From positions 222 to 53,064 of the forward strand of contig NZ_AZGK01000013.1 of NCBI RefSeq assembly GCF_001435315.1: DNA of 52,843 nt. The letters are read 5' to 3'. Below, one piece after another: positions 42,085 to 50,971 of this stretch. The notes beneath the pieces are model-generated. The model had not been told where the DNA came from and ran no database searches. It was given only the letters and a program-made list of their open reading frames with translations. The DNA comes from Lentilactobacillus parabuchneri DSM 5707 = NBRC 107865 (GTDB taxonomy: Bacteria; Bacillota; Bacilli; Lactobacillales; Lactobacillaceae). The position numbers were made by a program, and so were the translations under genes. How positions within the stretch are numbered: the first letter of the stretch is position 1; every line of letters begins with the position of its first letter.

Positions 42085-43140
42085 ATGAAAAAATATTTAA
42101 CTTTAGAAAACGGAGATGTCTTCGTCGGTGAAGCCTGTGGTGATTTGGGCGCCGAGATCGATGGTGAGCTCGTCTTCACCACCAGCATGACCGGATATCA
42201 GGAAACATTGACGGATCCGTCGTACAAGAAGCAAATTATCACCTTCACATACCCACTTATCGGCAACTACGGCATCTCACTTGGGACCAATCAATCAGAC
42301 ACGGTCCAAGCCGCAGCCGTTGTTGTTAAAGAATTAACCGATCAAGTATTTCACTATCAAAGCGTCATCAGCCTCGATGCTTTCTTAAAGCAGTCCAAGG
42401 TTCCAGCAATCAGCGGGATTGACACCCGACAGTTAACCAAGATTATTCGCCGCTACGGTACAATGAAAGCCAGCCTGACTAACCAACCAATCGTCAAGGC
42501 CGAACCAGAGCACCAAACATCCATTATCAAATCAGCAACATTGTCCGCAGGCGACGCCAAAGATGTTGAACACGTTGTGGTCGTTGACTTCGGTGTTAAA
42601 GATAACATCGTCAAGTCACTACAACGCCCAGGAGTTGACGTGACCGTTGTCACCCCCGACTCCACATTTGAAGATATCGCTGCACTCCATCCAACCGGCA
42701 TTTTGTTATCAAATGGCCCTGGTGATCCAACCGACTACGAAGACTTTGTCCCAGTCATCCAGAAGCTCCAAGATAACTATCCGCTGTTTGGTATTTGCTT
42801 AGGCCATCAGCTTTTGGCACTGGCTAATGGCGCAACTACTTACAAGATGACGTTTGGTCACCGTGGGATTAACCATCCGGTTAAAAATATCATCACGGGA
42901 GACATCTACATCACTTCTCAAAACCATGGCTATGCCGTCGACATTGACTCCGTCAAAGATACCCCACTGGAAGTCACCGCCATTGAAGTCAACGACCAGA
43001 CGTGCGAGGGCTTGCGCTATCCCGGACGCCCAGTATTTTCAGTTCAGTATCACCCGGAAGCAGCTCCTGGCCCACACGAAGCAACCAAGCTGTTCACCGA
43101 CTTTATCGAAATGATGCACGTAAACGGAGGGGTTCACTAA
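42085..43140 (+). CDS. carA: Carbamoyl phosphate synthase small chain (351 aa)
   Basis: The glutaminase subunit passes ammonia to CarB. The N-terminal domain begins [10 protein letters not shown] and contains [16 protein letters not shown]. The C-terminal class I amidotransferase has LSNGPGDP, the nucleophile in GICLGHQLL, and the His-Glu pair in [16 protein letters not shown] precedes the ATG. It overlaps carB by one base (TAATG). Its regulation differs from pyrBC because no PyrR site precedes it. Confidence 0.95.
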   Translation: MKKYLTLENGDVFVGEACGDLGAEIDGELVFTTSMTGYQETLTDPSYKKQIITFTYPLIGNYGISLGTNQSDTVQAAAVVVKELTDQVFHYQSVISLDAFLKQSKVPAISGIDTRQLTKIIRRYGTMKASLTNQPIVKAEPEHQTSIIKSATLSAGDAKDVEHVVVVDFGVKDNIVKSLQRPGVDVTVVTPDSTFEDIAALHPTGILLSNGPGDPTDYEDFVPVIQKLQDNYPLFGICLGHQLLALANGATTYKMTFGHRGINHPVKNIITGDIYITSQNHGYAVDIDSVKDTPLEVTAIEVNDQTCEGLRYPGRPVFSVQYHPEAAPGPHEATKLFTDFIEMMHVNGGVH

Positions 43141-46100
43141 TGCCAAAAAGAGAAGATATTAAAAAAGTTTTGATCATCGGCTCAGGTCCAATTGTCATCG
43201 GCCAAGCTGCTGAATTTGACTACGCCGGAAGCCAAGCCTGCTTGAGTCTCCGTGAAGAAGGCTACTCAGTCATTTTGGTCAACTCCAACCCTGCAACGAT
43301 CATGACGGATGACGAAATTGCCGACAAGATTTACCTGGAGCCATTAACCGTTCCAAGCTTAAAGAAAATTATCGAAAAAGAACATCCAGACGCAATCTTG
43401 CCAACCCTAGGTGGCCAAACCGGCTTGAACTTAGCTGTTGAATTGAGCAAGGACGGCATTTTGGATAAATTGGGAATTGAATTATTAGGGACAAGTCTGC
43501 AAACCATCAACGAAGCAGAGGACCGTGAAAAATTCAAGGACCTGATGCAGGAACTCCACCAACCAATTCCAGATTCAAAAACAGTCTATGACCTCCAAGA
43601 TGGCCTCGACTTCGCCCACCAGATCGACTACCCGGTTATTATTCGTCCAGCCTACACGCTGGGAGGAACCGGTGGCGGAATCGCGCATAACGACGATGAA
43701 ATGAAGACCATTTTGAACCGTGGCCTAACCATGTCACCATCGACTGAATGCTTGATCGAAAAGAGCATCGCAGGCTACAAAGAAATCGAATTTGAAGTCA
43801 TGCGTGACCATCATGGCAGCTCGATTATCGTGACTGGGATGGAGAACTTTGACCCAGTCGGTATCCACACTGGCGATTCCATCGTCTTCGCGCCAACCCA
43901 AACCTTAACTGATAAGGAGTATCAACGTCTGCGTGACGCATCCTTGACCATTGTCAACGCCCTTAAAATCGAGGGTGGCTGCAACGTCCAATTGGCACAA
44001 GATCCAAACAGCGAAGCCTACTACGTCATCGAAGTCAATCCACGGGTCAGCCGTTCTTCAGCATTAGCCTCAAAAGCAACTGGTTACCCAATTGCCAAGA
44101 TTGCGGCTAAAATTGCCATTGGACTAAATCTTGATGAAATCATGAATCCAATAACGCAAACCACGTTCGCGATGTTTGAACCAGCTTTAGATTACGTCGT
44201 TGCAAAGATTCCACGCTTTGCCTTTGATAAATTCACAAACGCAGATCGCAAACTGGGAACCCAGATGAAGGCGACCGGGGAAGTCATGGCAATCGGCAGT
44301 ACTATTGAAGAATCGCTGTTGAAAGCCGTTCAATCGTTAGAGCTTGACCAACAAGCGCAAACCGACCTGATTCCGACTTATACGCGCGATATGTCTATGG
44401 GCGACCTGTTGGAAAAGATCAAAACACCCACCGATTATCGTCTGTTTGAAATTTTTGCCGCAATTGGTAAAGGTGCCACGATTCAACAAATTAACCGTTC
44501 GACGCAAATTGATTTGTATTTCTTATCCAAATTAGAAAATATCCTCAAGATGCAGCAACAGATGACCGACGGCCTGCTTAGCGCCGACATGGTTTTAAAA
44601 GCCCGTAAGTTGGGCTTTAACAACACCATGATCAAAGCCATTCATCACGCTACTGACGATGAATTAGTTAAGTTAGACCAAATGGAAGATCAACACTTGG
44701 TTTACAAGATGGTCGATACCTGTGCTGCCGAATTCGAAAGCACAACGCCTTACTACTACAGTACTGTTGGCAACGAGAATGAGAGTAAGCCTCTGGGCAA
44801 CAGCATCGTCGTGATCGGTGCCGGCCCAATCAGAATCGGCCAAGGCGTCGAGTTCGACTATGCGACCGTTCACTGCGTCAAAGCCATTCAAGCAGCTGGA
44901 TACAATGCCATTATTATCAATAACAATCCAGAAACCGTTTCAACTGATTTCTCGATTTCAGACAAGCTCTACTTCGAACCACTCACGATTGACAGTGTCA
45001 TGAACATCATCAACTTGGAACAGCCAATCGGCGTCATCGTTGAATTTGGCGGTCAAACTGCCATTAACCTGACCGAAGCGTTAACCAAACATGGTGTTTC
45101 AATTCTCGGGACTTCTCTTCACGGCATCGAACAGACCGAAGACCGTCACCAGTTTGAAGACCTGTTAATTGATCAAAATATCGCCCACCCTAAAGGCGAC
45201 ACTGCCACCAGTGCACCGGAATCCCTTGAAATTGCCAATAAGCTGGGCTACCCAGTCCTCGTACGTCCAAGCTTTGTTCTCGGCGGTAAAGGTATGGCGG
45301 TTGTTCACAACGATGATGAGTTAAATGAATACCTCATCCCCGCCCTTAAAAACAGTCACGGTGAACCAATCCTGATCGACCAATACATCCCTGGAACTGA
45401 ATGTGAAGTTGATATCCTAAGCGACGGCAATGAAGTTTTCGTCCCAGGTATCATGGAACATCTCGAGGGCGCCGGGATTCATTCAGGCGACTCGATTGCG
45501 ATGTATCCGCCTCAGACGTTGACGGATGACCAGAAAGAAAAAATCGTTGCCATCGCTACCAAGATTGGCAAACAGGTTCACGCAGTCGGCATGATGAACA
45601 TTCAGTTTATTGTCGCAGACGAGGTCTACGTCATCGAAGTCAACCCACGGGCATCTCGAACCGTGCCGTTCATGAGTAAGATTGCCAAACTGCATTTGGC
45701 ACAATTGGCAACGCAGTTAATCTTAGGCAAATCACTTGATGAAATTGGCCTGAAACCTGGTTTGCATCCAGAACCCGCTAAAGTTTACGTGAAAGCCCCA
45801 GTCTTCTCGTTTGCTAAGATACCTGGTGCGCCAACAGCATTAAGCCCAGAAATGAAGTCAACCGGAGAAGACATCGGCTCTGGCGACAGCTTACAGGTAG
45901 CTTTACACAACGCCCTATTTGACAGTTACCACATTGACACCAACAATTTAAGCGGCGACGTCTTATTATCAGAATTTGACGCCAACAACGCCAGCTTGGT
46001 TGGCCAACTTAAAGGAAGCGGGTTTGGAATACAAACCTACCACGAAAATATGGACTGGCCGGATGACCTCGCCTTTGTCCTGAGTTCAGAAGACGAAACG

Positions 46101-46205
46101 TCCGATCAAAAGCAGTTGGTTGCCAATGCCTTAAGTCATCAAGTACCCGTATTTACCGCACAGGACACGGTGATGGGTGTGTTTCAGCCACAACTGATTA
46201 AATAA
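43140..46205 (+). CDS. carB: Carbamoyl phosphate synthase large chain, short (arginine-type) form (1021 aa)
   Basis: Two homologous ATP-grasp halves are present, each opened by a [17 protein letters not shown] or [16 protein letters not shown] motif, with an oligomerisation region between them (about residues 400-550). The C-terminal allosteric region is about 50 residues shorter than in the 1070-residue enzymes regulated by UMP and lacks a complete MGS-like domain. This is the length of the arginine-specific chains of Bacillus and lactobacilli. The ATG at 43140 overlaps the carA stop and has GGAGGGG upstream. A frame extension back to 43002 lies within carA and is not used. A terminator follows. 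Confidence 0.94.
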   Translation: MPKREDIKKVLIIGSGPIVIGQAAEFDYAGSQACLSLREEGYSVILVNSNPATIMTDDEIADKIYLEPLTVPSLKKIIEKEHPDAILPTLGGQTGLNLAVELSKDGILDKLGIELLGTSLQTINEAEDREKFKDLMQELHQPIPDSKTVYDLQDGLDFAHQIDYPVIIRPAYTLGGTGGGIAHNDDEMKTILNRGLTMSPSTECLIEKSIAGYKEIEFEVMRDHHGSSIIVTGMENFDPVGIHTGDSIVFAPTQTLTDKEYQRLRDASLTIVNALKIEGGCNVQLAQDPNSEAYYVIEVNPRVSRSSALASKATGYPIAKIAAKIAIGLNLDEIMNPITQTTFAMFEPALDYVVAKIPRFAFDKFTNADRKLGTQMKATGEVMAIGSTIEESLLKAVQSLELDQQAQTDLIPTYTRDMSMGDLLEKIKTPTDYRLFEIFAAIGKGATIQQINRSTQIDLYFLSKLENILKMQQQMTDGLLSADMVLKARKLGFNNTMIKAIHHATDDELVKLDQMEDQHLVYKMVDTCAAEFESTTPYYYSTVGNENESKPLGNSIVVIGAGPIRIGQGVEFDYATVHCVKAIQAAGYNAIIINNNPETVSTDFSISDKLYFEPLTIDSVMNIINLEQPIGVIVEFGGQTAINLTEALTKHGVSILGTSLHGIEQTEDRHQFEDLLIDQNIAHPKGDTATSAPESLEIANKLGYPVLVRPSFVLGGKGMAVVHNDDELNEYLIPALKNSHGEPILIDQYIPGTECEVDILSDGNEVFVPGIMEHLEGAGIHSGDSIAMYPPQTLTDDQKEKIVAIATKIGKQVHAVGMMNIQFIVADEVYVIEVNPRASRTVPFMSKIAKLHLAQLATQLILGKSLDEIGLKPGLHPEPAKVYVKAPVFSFAKIPGAPTALSPEMKSTGEDIGSGDSLQVALHNALFDSYHIDTNNLSGDVLLSEFDANNASLVGQLKGSGFGIQTYHENMDWPDDLAFVLSSEDETSDQKQLVANALSHQVPVFTAQDTVMGVFQPQLIK

Positions 46206-46222
46206 CTTGATTTAGAAATGAC

Positions 46223-46264
46223 AAAGCACCTTCGGAGAATTCAACTCCGAAAGTGCTTTTTTGA
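46223..46264 (+). terminator. Terminator of carAB
   Basis: AAAGCACCTTCGGAG and CTCCGAAAGTGCTTT (15 bp, one mismatch) with a 7-base loop are followed by six T. Confidence 0.9.
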
Positions 46265-46367
46265 TTTGGTCATCATTTACCAAGTCGAATCACTTGCCCT
46301 CCCTTTTCAAACGCGGTTCAATGAACGTGAATAAAATATTGTTGATGAGTCTTAGGGAGGTAATGAC

Positions 46368-46718
46368 ATGTTAGACGTTATCAAATCATTGGATCGATTA
46401 ACTTGGAACACCCAACACCATTTTGCCCACATCGAGGCGCAGCACGACTTCATCCGGGCTTGGGCAATTCAGTTTGAACTGGGCTACACCGACGTTCGAG
46501 TTGTTCAAATGGCTTTGCAATTAGACGGCAAGCACCATGATTTGCTGGTTAAATTCACTGCAGCCTACGACAAAGTATACGATTATGAGTATGCCTTTGT
46601 AGCCGGCGGTTTGGAAGGCTTCAACGAGAAGTATGGTGACAAAATTGAAGATTACCGCGCTGCAGCCAATGAATTCCTTGGTTTAATTGATCAGGTCCGT
46701 GAATTAAATGGCAAGTAA
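46368..46718 (+). CDS. Unrecognised small helical protein (116 aa)
   Basis: The family is not recognised. The sequence looks all-helical and amphipathic, with several His and aromatic residues (WNTQHHFAHIEAQHDFIRAW) that could bind a metal or cofactor, though this is not shown. There is no signal peptide or membrane segment. AGGGAGGTAATGAC precedes the ATG. It stands between the carAB terminator and the first MazEF operator. Confidence 0.65.
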   Translation: MLDVIKSLDRLTWNTQHHFAHIEAQHDFIRAWAIQFELGYTDVRVVQMALQLDGKHHDLLVKFTAAYDKVYDYEYAFVAGGLEGFNEKYGDKIEDYRAAANEFLGLIDQVRELNGK

Positions 46719-46742
46719 TCCAATATCGAAGCACATGGTATA

Positions 46743-46800
46743 CCTTACATTTGCCTTACTAACTTTTTTTGAATTATACTGTGTGTAAGGACAAGTAAGG
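46743..46800. promoter_or_regulatory. Operator-promoter of the first mazEF module
   Basis: Four half-sites form a symmetric array: CCTTAC at 46743 and 46754, and its complement GTAAGG at 46785 and 46795. Between them lies a promoter, TTGCCT (46751), 18 bases, TATACT (46775-46780). The last half-site merges with the ribosome binding site. This fits an autoregulating AbrB-type antitoxin binding as two dimers. Confidence 0.7.
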
Positions 46801-46810
46801 AGGAAATGCT

Positions 46811-47086
46811 ATGGCAAAACGTGATCGTCATATTGTGGTCATCTCTAAAATCACCGCAAAAAACCAAGTCACAGTTCCCAAAACAATTCGTGACGTCCTA
46901 AACGTCAAATCATCGGATGAAATTGAATGGGAACTAGGCAGTGATGGCCAAATTACTGTGAAGCGGACATCCCCCGAAAAAAATGATTTCTGGAAGATGG
47001 TTGATGCGCAAGAAAAGAAATACGGGCGTGTTGCCACCCCGGAAATAGATTGGGGCGAAGATGTTGGTTCGGAGGATTTTGATTAA
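46811..47086 (+). CDS. AbrB/MazE-family antitoxin, module 1 (91 aa)
   Basis: The N-terminal swapped-hairpin AbrB domain reads VVISKITAKNQVTVPKTIRDVL, followed by an acidic C-terminal tail (GEDVGSEDFD) suited to bind the toxin. GGAGG precedes the ATG. The stop overlaps the toxin start by one base (TAATG). It likely represses its own promoter through the half-sites at 46743-46800. Confidence 0.88.
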   Translation: MAKRDRHIVVISKITAKNQVTVPKTIRDVLNVKSSDEIEWELGSDGQITVKRTSPEKNDFWKMVDAQEKKYGRVATPEIDWGEDVGSEDFD

Positions 47087-47433
47087 TGGAATTACATCAA
47101 GGAAATATACTGTTTATCAATCTTAATCCTGCCAAGGGAACTGAAACAAAAAAAGAGCGGCCATGTATGGTTGTTAGTAACGATGAGTATAACCGACATC
47201 TCAACACCGTCTTAGCCATCCCTATCAGTTCATCTGATAAGTACCAGGCGCAGGAAAGATTTGTTCAATCACCGTTTTTTCAAAGGATTGACTTGGAGTC
47301 AGTTCATGGAACCGCGCTTTTCCAACATGTTTGGGCAATTGATCCCGAAAAACGATCTAATGGGGAAATAGTCGGGCAAGCTCCGGCAGGGATCATCAAA
47401 ACCATTTCAGGAGTCCTCAAAGAATTTTTTTAG
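47086..47433 (+). CDS. MazF/PemK-family toxin, module 1 (115 aa)
   Basis: An endoribonuclease-type toxin with the MazF fold: GNILFINLNPAKGTETKKERPCMVVSN at the N-terminus, with the catalytic Arg in RPC, then AIPISSSDKY and an FQHVWAID strand. Length is usual. It would cleave mRNA in the absence of the AbrB-like antitoxin. It is coupled to the antitoxin by a one-base overlap. Confidence 0.9.
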   Translation: MELHQGNILFINLNPAKGTETKKERPCMVVSNDEYNRHLNTVLAIPISSSDKYQAQERFVQSPFFQRIDLESVHGTALFQHVWAIDPEKRSNGEIVGQAPAGIIKTISGVLKEFF

Positions 47434-47509
47434 AACGCCATCCGTTTCCCGAATTATTAAAAACGTTACGGTATCAATTTAATTGCTAACGGATATTGTA
47501 GAATCTAAA

Positions 47510-47547
47510 AATGTCCTTCACCGGATCTAAAATTGGTGAAGGACATT
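47510..47547 (-). terminator. Terminator of the signal peptidase gene
   Basis: AATGTCCTTCACC pairs with GGTGAAGGACATT (13 bp) and is followed on the minus strand by TTTTTAG, next to the stop codon. It may also stop the convergent toxin transcript. Confidence 0.8.
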
Positions 47548-47550
47548 ACT

Positions 47551-48144
47551 TTATCCATAGTTATTAATTTCACTTCGATTGGCATCCCATGGGAACGTAT
47601 AAACCACGCCTTCCATATGAGACTTGGGCACAAATCCCCAGTAACGACTGTCATAGGAAATATTTCGATTATCACCCATCACAAAGTACTGACCCTTGGG
47701 AACCACGGCAGTCTGTCCACCTCTGCTCCACTTCTTGGAAAGAATCGATAAATTAAAACCATTATCGTCAACGTTGCTCAAAGTCCCGGTGGTCTGCTGC
47801 TGGCGAGAGATGAACGGCTGCTTGATGTACTTACCGTTTACGTATAAGTGCCCAGTCTTGGTATAGGTAATCCTGTCACCCGGAATGCCAATGACGCGTT
47901 TGACAAATTCAGTGTTCGGTCGCGTATCCGGCGCCAATTTATAAGCATTAAACACCACCACTGACAAACGTTTGATTGGTTTGGTCTTTAAGATAACCAC
48001 GTGCTCGTTGTTCTGCAGGTTGGGCATCATCGAATCACCATCCACTCTGACTGGTGAAATAATGTAGGTTTTAAGTAGTAGTGCCAGTGCCAATCCAATT
48101 ACGATTGGCAGGATCCAGCTGAAGATGCTCTTGATAACTTTCAT
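47551..48144 (-). CDS. lepB: Signal peptidase I (197 aa)
   Basis: A type I leader peptidase with one N-terminal membrane anchor (about residues 8-28). The catalytic Ser is in GDSMMPNL and the Lys in EFVKRVIGIPGD, and the final conserved box is FVMGDNRNISYDSRYWG. It cleaves exported preproteins on the outer face of the membrane. AGGAGG precedes the ATG. It lies between the two mazEF modules on the opposite strand. Confidence 0.95.
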   Translation of the reverse strand: MKVIKSIFSWILPIVIGLALALLLKTYIISPVRVDGDSMMPNLQNNEHVVILKTKPIKRLSVVVFNAYKLAPDTRPNTEFVKRVIGIPGDRITYTKTGHLYVNGKYIKQPFISRQQQTTGTLSNVDDNGFNLSILSKKWSRGGQTAVVPKGQYFVMGDNRNISYDSRYWGFVPKSHMEGVVYTFPWDANRSEINNYG

Positions 48145-48337
48145 CTTTTCCTCCTATTGTATGTATATTGCATGCCTATAAGTGTATGCCTCCGAGTCTA
48201 AATTTTCAACGTACAATGTAAAGGAGAGCGGGCTAACTTTTAGGCATATTTGGACAGTGAGAGCAGCCAACGATCTCCGAAAGTTTCTACTTAAAATTAA
48301 TATATAGTCAAAATTCAGTTGATGCACAATGCTTGAA

Positions 48338-48371
48338 TCTATGCGTAATTACATATATAATTACGCATAGA
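48338..48371. promoter_or_regulatory. Operator-promoter of the second mazEF module
   Basis: TCTATGCGTAATTA and TAATTACGCATAGA are perfect 14-base inverted arms separated by six bases. The promoter TTGAAT (48333-48338), a 17-base spacer and a perfect TATAAT (48356-48361) lie inside or touch the palindrome, so a bound antitoxin would block polymerase. Confidence 0.8.
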
Positions 48372-48384
48372 AAGGGTGATAACA

Positions 48385-48627
48385 ATGACTGTAAAAACGC
48401 GGCGTCAAGGCAATTCAATTATGGTGACAATTCCTGCTTCGTTTAACATAGGGGAAAATGTTGAATTTGAACCAATCAAGGATGAAAATGGTGTGATCAG
48501 TTTGTTACCAGTTCGGCACAACATTTATACTGCAGAATCGAACTATGATCTTCGAAAAGCAATGGAAGAAGAAAACATTGGAGACAATGGCACGCCGGTT
48601 GGTCGAGAGGACATTTGGAATGACTAA
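48385..48627 (+). CDS. MazE-like antitoxin, module 2 (80 aa)
   Basis: The N-terminal DNA-binding hairpin domain reads VKTRRQGNSIMVTIPASF, followed by EFEPIKDENGVISLLP and a disordered acidic tail (AMEEENIGDNG to DIWND). The ATG at 48385 follows AAAGGGTGATAACA; a GTG inside that site is unlikely. It overlaps the toxin gene by 8 bases. Confidence 0.85.
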   Translation: MTVKTRRQGNSIMVTIPASFNIGENVEFEPIKDENGVISLLPVRHNIYTAESNYDLRKAMEEENIGDNGTPVGREDIWND

Positions 48628-48988
48628 AGACATCCCGCAGCAAGGAGATCTCATCTGGATTGATAGTGAACCACATGCCGGCCATGAATATGGTGGCCAT
48701 AATCCAGATTCCAGTAATACTTTTAGACCGTTACTGGTTGTCAGTGATAAAGCATATAATCAACGGACAGGTATGATTGTCGGCTTTCCAATTACCCATG
48801 CAACTAAAATTAAGGCACCTTTTCAGATTACACTTTCTTCTCATAAAATAGAAGGCCACGTTATTTTAACCGGTCTTTTGGGTTATGACTACGTCGCCGG
48901 ATCCGGCAAGATTGTTGATCATGTCAATGCGGCGGAATTAGCACAAGCTTTGACTGCTATTAAAGATATTTTTGGCTTTTTTGATTAA
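48620..48988 (+). CDS. MazF-like toxin, module 2 (122 aa)
   Basis: The MazF fold motifs are GDLIWIDSEPHAGHE, then FRPLLVVSDKAYN with the catalytic Arg, and VGFPITHATK. Compared with typical MazF it has about ten extra residues (YGGHNPDSSNTF) between the HE and RP motifs. The ATG at 48620 overlaps the antitoxin end and starts MTKDIPQQGD; a longer frame from 48545 lies within the antitoxin gene and is not likely. A terminator follows. Confidence 0.88.
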   Translation: MTKDIPQQGDLIWIDSEPHAGHEYGGHNPDSSNTFRPLLVVSDKAYNQRTGMIVGFPITHATKIKAPFQITLSSHKIEGHVILTGLLGYDYVAGSGKIVDHVNAAELAQALTAIKDIFGFFD

Positions 48989-49034
48989 TGTCTTAAGCCA
49001 ATGCATTTCACTGAGTTGAATTAAATCACAGACG

Positions 49035-49070
49035 AGCGCTAACCACTTCAATATAGTTAGCGCTTTTTTA
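49035..49070 (+). terminator. Terminator of mazEF module 2
   Basis: AGCGCTAAC and GTTAGCGCT (9 bp) with a 12-base loop are followed by seven T. Confidence 0.85.
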
Positions 49071-49124
49071 TTATCACACAATTACCTAAACAAGACTAGG
49101 AAGGACTTAGCGGGAAAACAAAAG

Positions 49125-49147
49125 CCTCGAAGCATCGCGCTTCGAGG
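49125..49147 (-). terminator. Terminator of the small secreted protein operon
   Basis: CCTCGAAGC pairs with GCTTCGAGG around a five-base loop, followed on the minus strand by CTTTTGTTTT, 14 bases after the last stop. Confidence 0.8.
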
Positions 49148-49160
49148 ATCACATTGATGG

Positions 49161-49610
49161 TTAATATCGGATTGGCTTCGTCATCCAAAATTGAATGGTG
49201 TTCACAAATTCCCACTTATCATGACCGACCTTCATATAGTAGGTAATAATAGGTGTTTTGTGACCATGACGGAAAATCAACTTCCGATAATTGTACTTGG
49301 TCTTCAAATAGTAACGTTGCGGATTCTTATAGCGCATCACCATTGTTCTTGAGTGCTTTGTGTACTTGTACTCAACATGCTTGGTGTCCTTGAACAAGTC
49401 CTGGCGATCATCTTCAAATTCGCCCCAGTTCACCGAATTGTACTGAAGGACTTTTTGTTTGGTGGCATACCCTAATGAATTCATATCCAAGTGTTTCCAG
49501 TTGGTACTGGCAGACGCTGAGGTCTGGACTAAAACCAATAGAGAAAAGAATGCTAACATTAACAACCACTTTAAAGTAATCCGATGTTGTCTGGTAACTA
49601 ACAAGTTCAT
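49161..49610 (-). CDS. Small secreted basic protein, tandem family A copy (149 aa)
   Basis: The family is not recognised. A signal peptide with a long hydrophobic core is probably cleaved after SASA near residue 36. The mature protein is basic and aromatic-rich, with landmarks LGYATKQKVLQY, NWGEF, FKDTKHVEYKYTKHSR, TKYNYRKLIF and a C-terminal FWMTKPIRY. It is clearly paralogous to 49752-50189. The ATG at 49610 is placed 6 bases after AAAGG; an adjacent ATG at 49613 is possible, and a longer frame from 49652 lacks support. Confidence 0.72.
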   Translation of the reverse strand: MNLLVTRQHRITLKWLLMLAFFSLLVLVQTSASASTNWKHLDMNSLGYATKQKVLQYNSVNWGEFEDDRQDLFKDTKHVEYKYTKHSRTMVMRYKNPQRYYLKTKYNYRKLIFRHGHKTPIITYYMKVGHDKWEFVNTIQFWMTKPIRY

Positions 49611-49688
49611 CATCGACCTTTCATTAAATGGATGATTGTGAATAATGCTCATCCATAATCCAATGAATCTTAAATGCGACTGATCTAA

Positions 49689-49751
49689 TTAGTGGTTAAC
49701 CGGCTTGACCAACCAGAATCGATACGTCGCCGGATAGCCCACTTCCAAGGA
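49689..49751 (-). pseudogene. Truncated C-terminal fragment of a third family A copy
   Basis: Directly after the TAG of the 49752-50189 gene, and in the same frame, the DNA reads SLEVGYPATYRFWLVKPVNH and a stop. Its end matches the family ending (FWMTKPIRY, YWMFKPIKY). It is too short to be a gene and has no start, so it is best explained as a deletion remnant of a tandem copy. Confidence 0.6.
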
Positions 49752-50189
49752 CTAATATTTGATTGGCTTAAACATCCAGTACTTAATCGTATACAGGAAC
49801 TGAAACTTCTGATTACCAAGCTTGTAATAATATTGAATAACTGGCTGCCGTTTATTTCCATGGAAAACAAGTTTTCGATAATTGTACTTTGTATTTACTT
49901 CAGGGGATTTTGATTTGTTCAGATAGCGAATAACCATCACTCGAGATTGATGATTATATTTGTACTTAGTTGATTTGGTATCCTTGAAATACTTGTTCTC
50001 ATAAATCTCTTCATAGTTGCCCCAGTTACTACCATCGTATTTAAGGATCCGCTGCTTCTTTGCATATCCCATAATTTTGAGACTGTATGGCTGCCATGCA
50101 GCAGCATGTATCTGATTGCATCCAATCAATAGTGCTCCAGCAAATGTCATGATCATTAGAAGAAATACTCGATACCATTCTTTTTTCAT
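49752..50189 (-). CDS. Small exported basic protein, tandem family A copy with lipobox (145 aa)
   Basis: A paralogue of 49161-49610 with the same landmarks: MGYAKKQRILKY, NWGNYEE, FKDTKSTKYKYNHQSR, TKYNYRKLVF and YWMFKPIKY. Unlike that copy, its signal peptide contains LLIGC, which fits a lipobox with Cys24, so it may be membrane-anchored. An alternative type I cleavage after IHAAA is also possible. GAGGAAAAG precedes the ATG. Function unknown. Confidence 0.75.
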   Translation of the reverse strand: MKKEWYRVFLLMIMTFAGALLIGCNQIHAAAWQPYSLKIMGYAKKQRILKYDGSNWGNYEEIYENKYFKDTKSTKYKYNHQSRVMVIRYLNKSKSPEVNTKYNYRKLVFHGNKRQPVIQYYYKLGNQKFQFLYTIKYWMFKPIKY

Positions 50190-50252
50190 CTACTTTTCCT
50201 CTTTCCCTAGTGAAATCCAAATCACCATTAGCGCAGTCAGCTGTTCGATCTC

Positions 50253-50576
50253 CTACATTCTTGGAACAAGATGGTTGGCAATCTTAAAAACCGACACCTG
50301 ACGAATCTTGAACTGGGTGACCATATATGACTCATCGCTTGAATCATACCCATCCTTATACGGAATGGTATACACAGTCTGATGAGGCGCACGGCTTTGC
50401 ACTTTAGTGTACCTTGGGTCAGATCTGATTGCAGTCACTGGATGGCCATCAAATAGAATCCGTACTCGAACAGATCCCTTCGGCGAAAGTGACAACAGCA
50501 ATACTGTGATAAAGCAGAGGAGAACAACGACACTCAGCATTTTAAATGACTTAATCAAGAATTTGTTCAGCTTCAT
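50253..50576 (-). CDS. Small membrane-anchored protein, tandem family B copy 4 (107 aa)
   Basis: The most divergent of four paralogues. It has an N-terminal membrane helix (about residues 12-32), then SLSPKGSVRVRILFDGHPVTAIRS where the others have PKNAVR and the HGxxPVxA pattern, and a YTIPYKDGY strand. It lacks the Cys that the other three share in their CxP motif and the common YLxxFHxA ending. GAGGGGGCG precedes the ATG, which lies 8 bases after copy 3. Confidence 0.72.
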   Translation of the reverse strand: MKLNKFLIKSFKMLSVVVLLCFITVLLLSLSPKGSVRVRILFDGHPVTAIRSDPRYTKVQSRAPHQTVYTIPYKDGYDSSDESYMVTQFKIRQVSVFKIANHLVPRM

Positions 50577-50584
50577 CGCCCCCT

Positions 50585-50902
50585 CTACCCAAAGTATTGA
50601 TCAGCCGTAACGGCAACGTGAAAAATCCCTAAATAAGTTCTGATGGCAAAAGTTGATGTGCGAACACCTGTACTGCCATCTTTGTATGGATATTTGTCAG
50701 GGACATAATATACGGGAATTTGAAGTGATTTGCTCGTCTTGGGAGAAAATTTTGGATTACAATGAAATGCAGAAACTGGTGATACACCATGCACCATCAT
50801 ATTGGCTCGAACGGCGTTTTTGACCGAGACTGTAAAAAATAAGCACACCAGGAAAAGAACGATCACTACACCCGCCAAGGCTTTTACCAATTTTCCTTTC
50901 AT
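50585..50902 (-). CDS. Small membrane-anchored protein, tandem family B copy 3 (105 aa)
   Basis: An N-terminal helix is followed by the family landmarks VKNAVRANMMVHGVSPVSAFHCNPKF (split here by position: residues of about 28-53), a KTSKSL segment, and RTYLGIFHVA at the end. The ATG at 50902 is preferred over TTG at 50908; the ribosome binding site is weak. The protein should lie outside the membrane behind its helix. Function unknown. Confidence 0.7.
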   Translation of the reverse strand: MKGKLVKALAGVVIVLFLVCLFFTVSVKNAVRANMMVHGVSPVSAFHCNPKFSPKTSKSLQIPVYYVPDKYPYKDGSTGVRTSTFAIRTYLGIFHVAVTADQYFG

Positions 50903-50971
50903 GATCAATCGCCACTTTCATAACATTTTTTATATACCGTTGCTGACTTTCCTAGTAGCAATACTACATTG

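Noticed and set aside
43002-43139. N-terminal extension of carB
   Set aside because: It overlaps carA in another frame, while the ATG at 43140 has a strong ribosome binding site and gives the conserved N-terminus.
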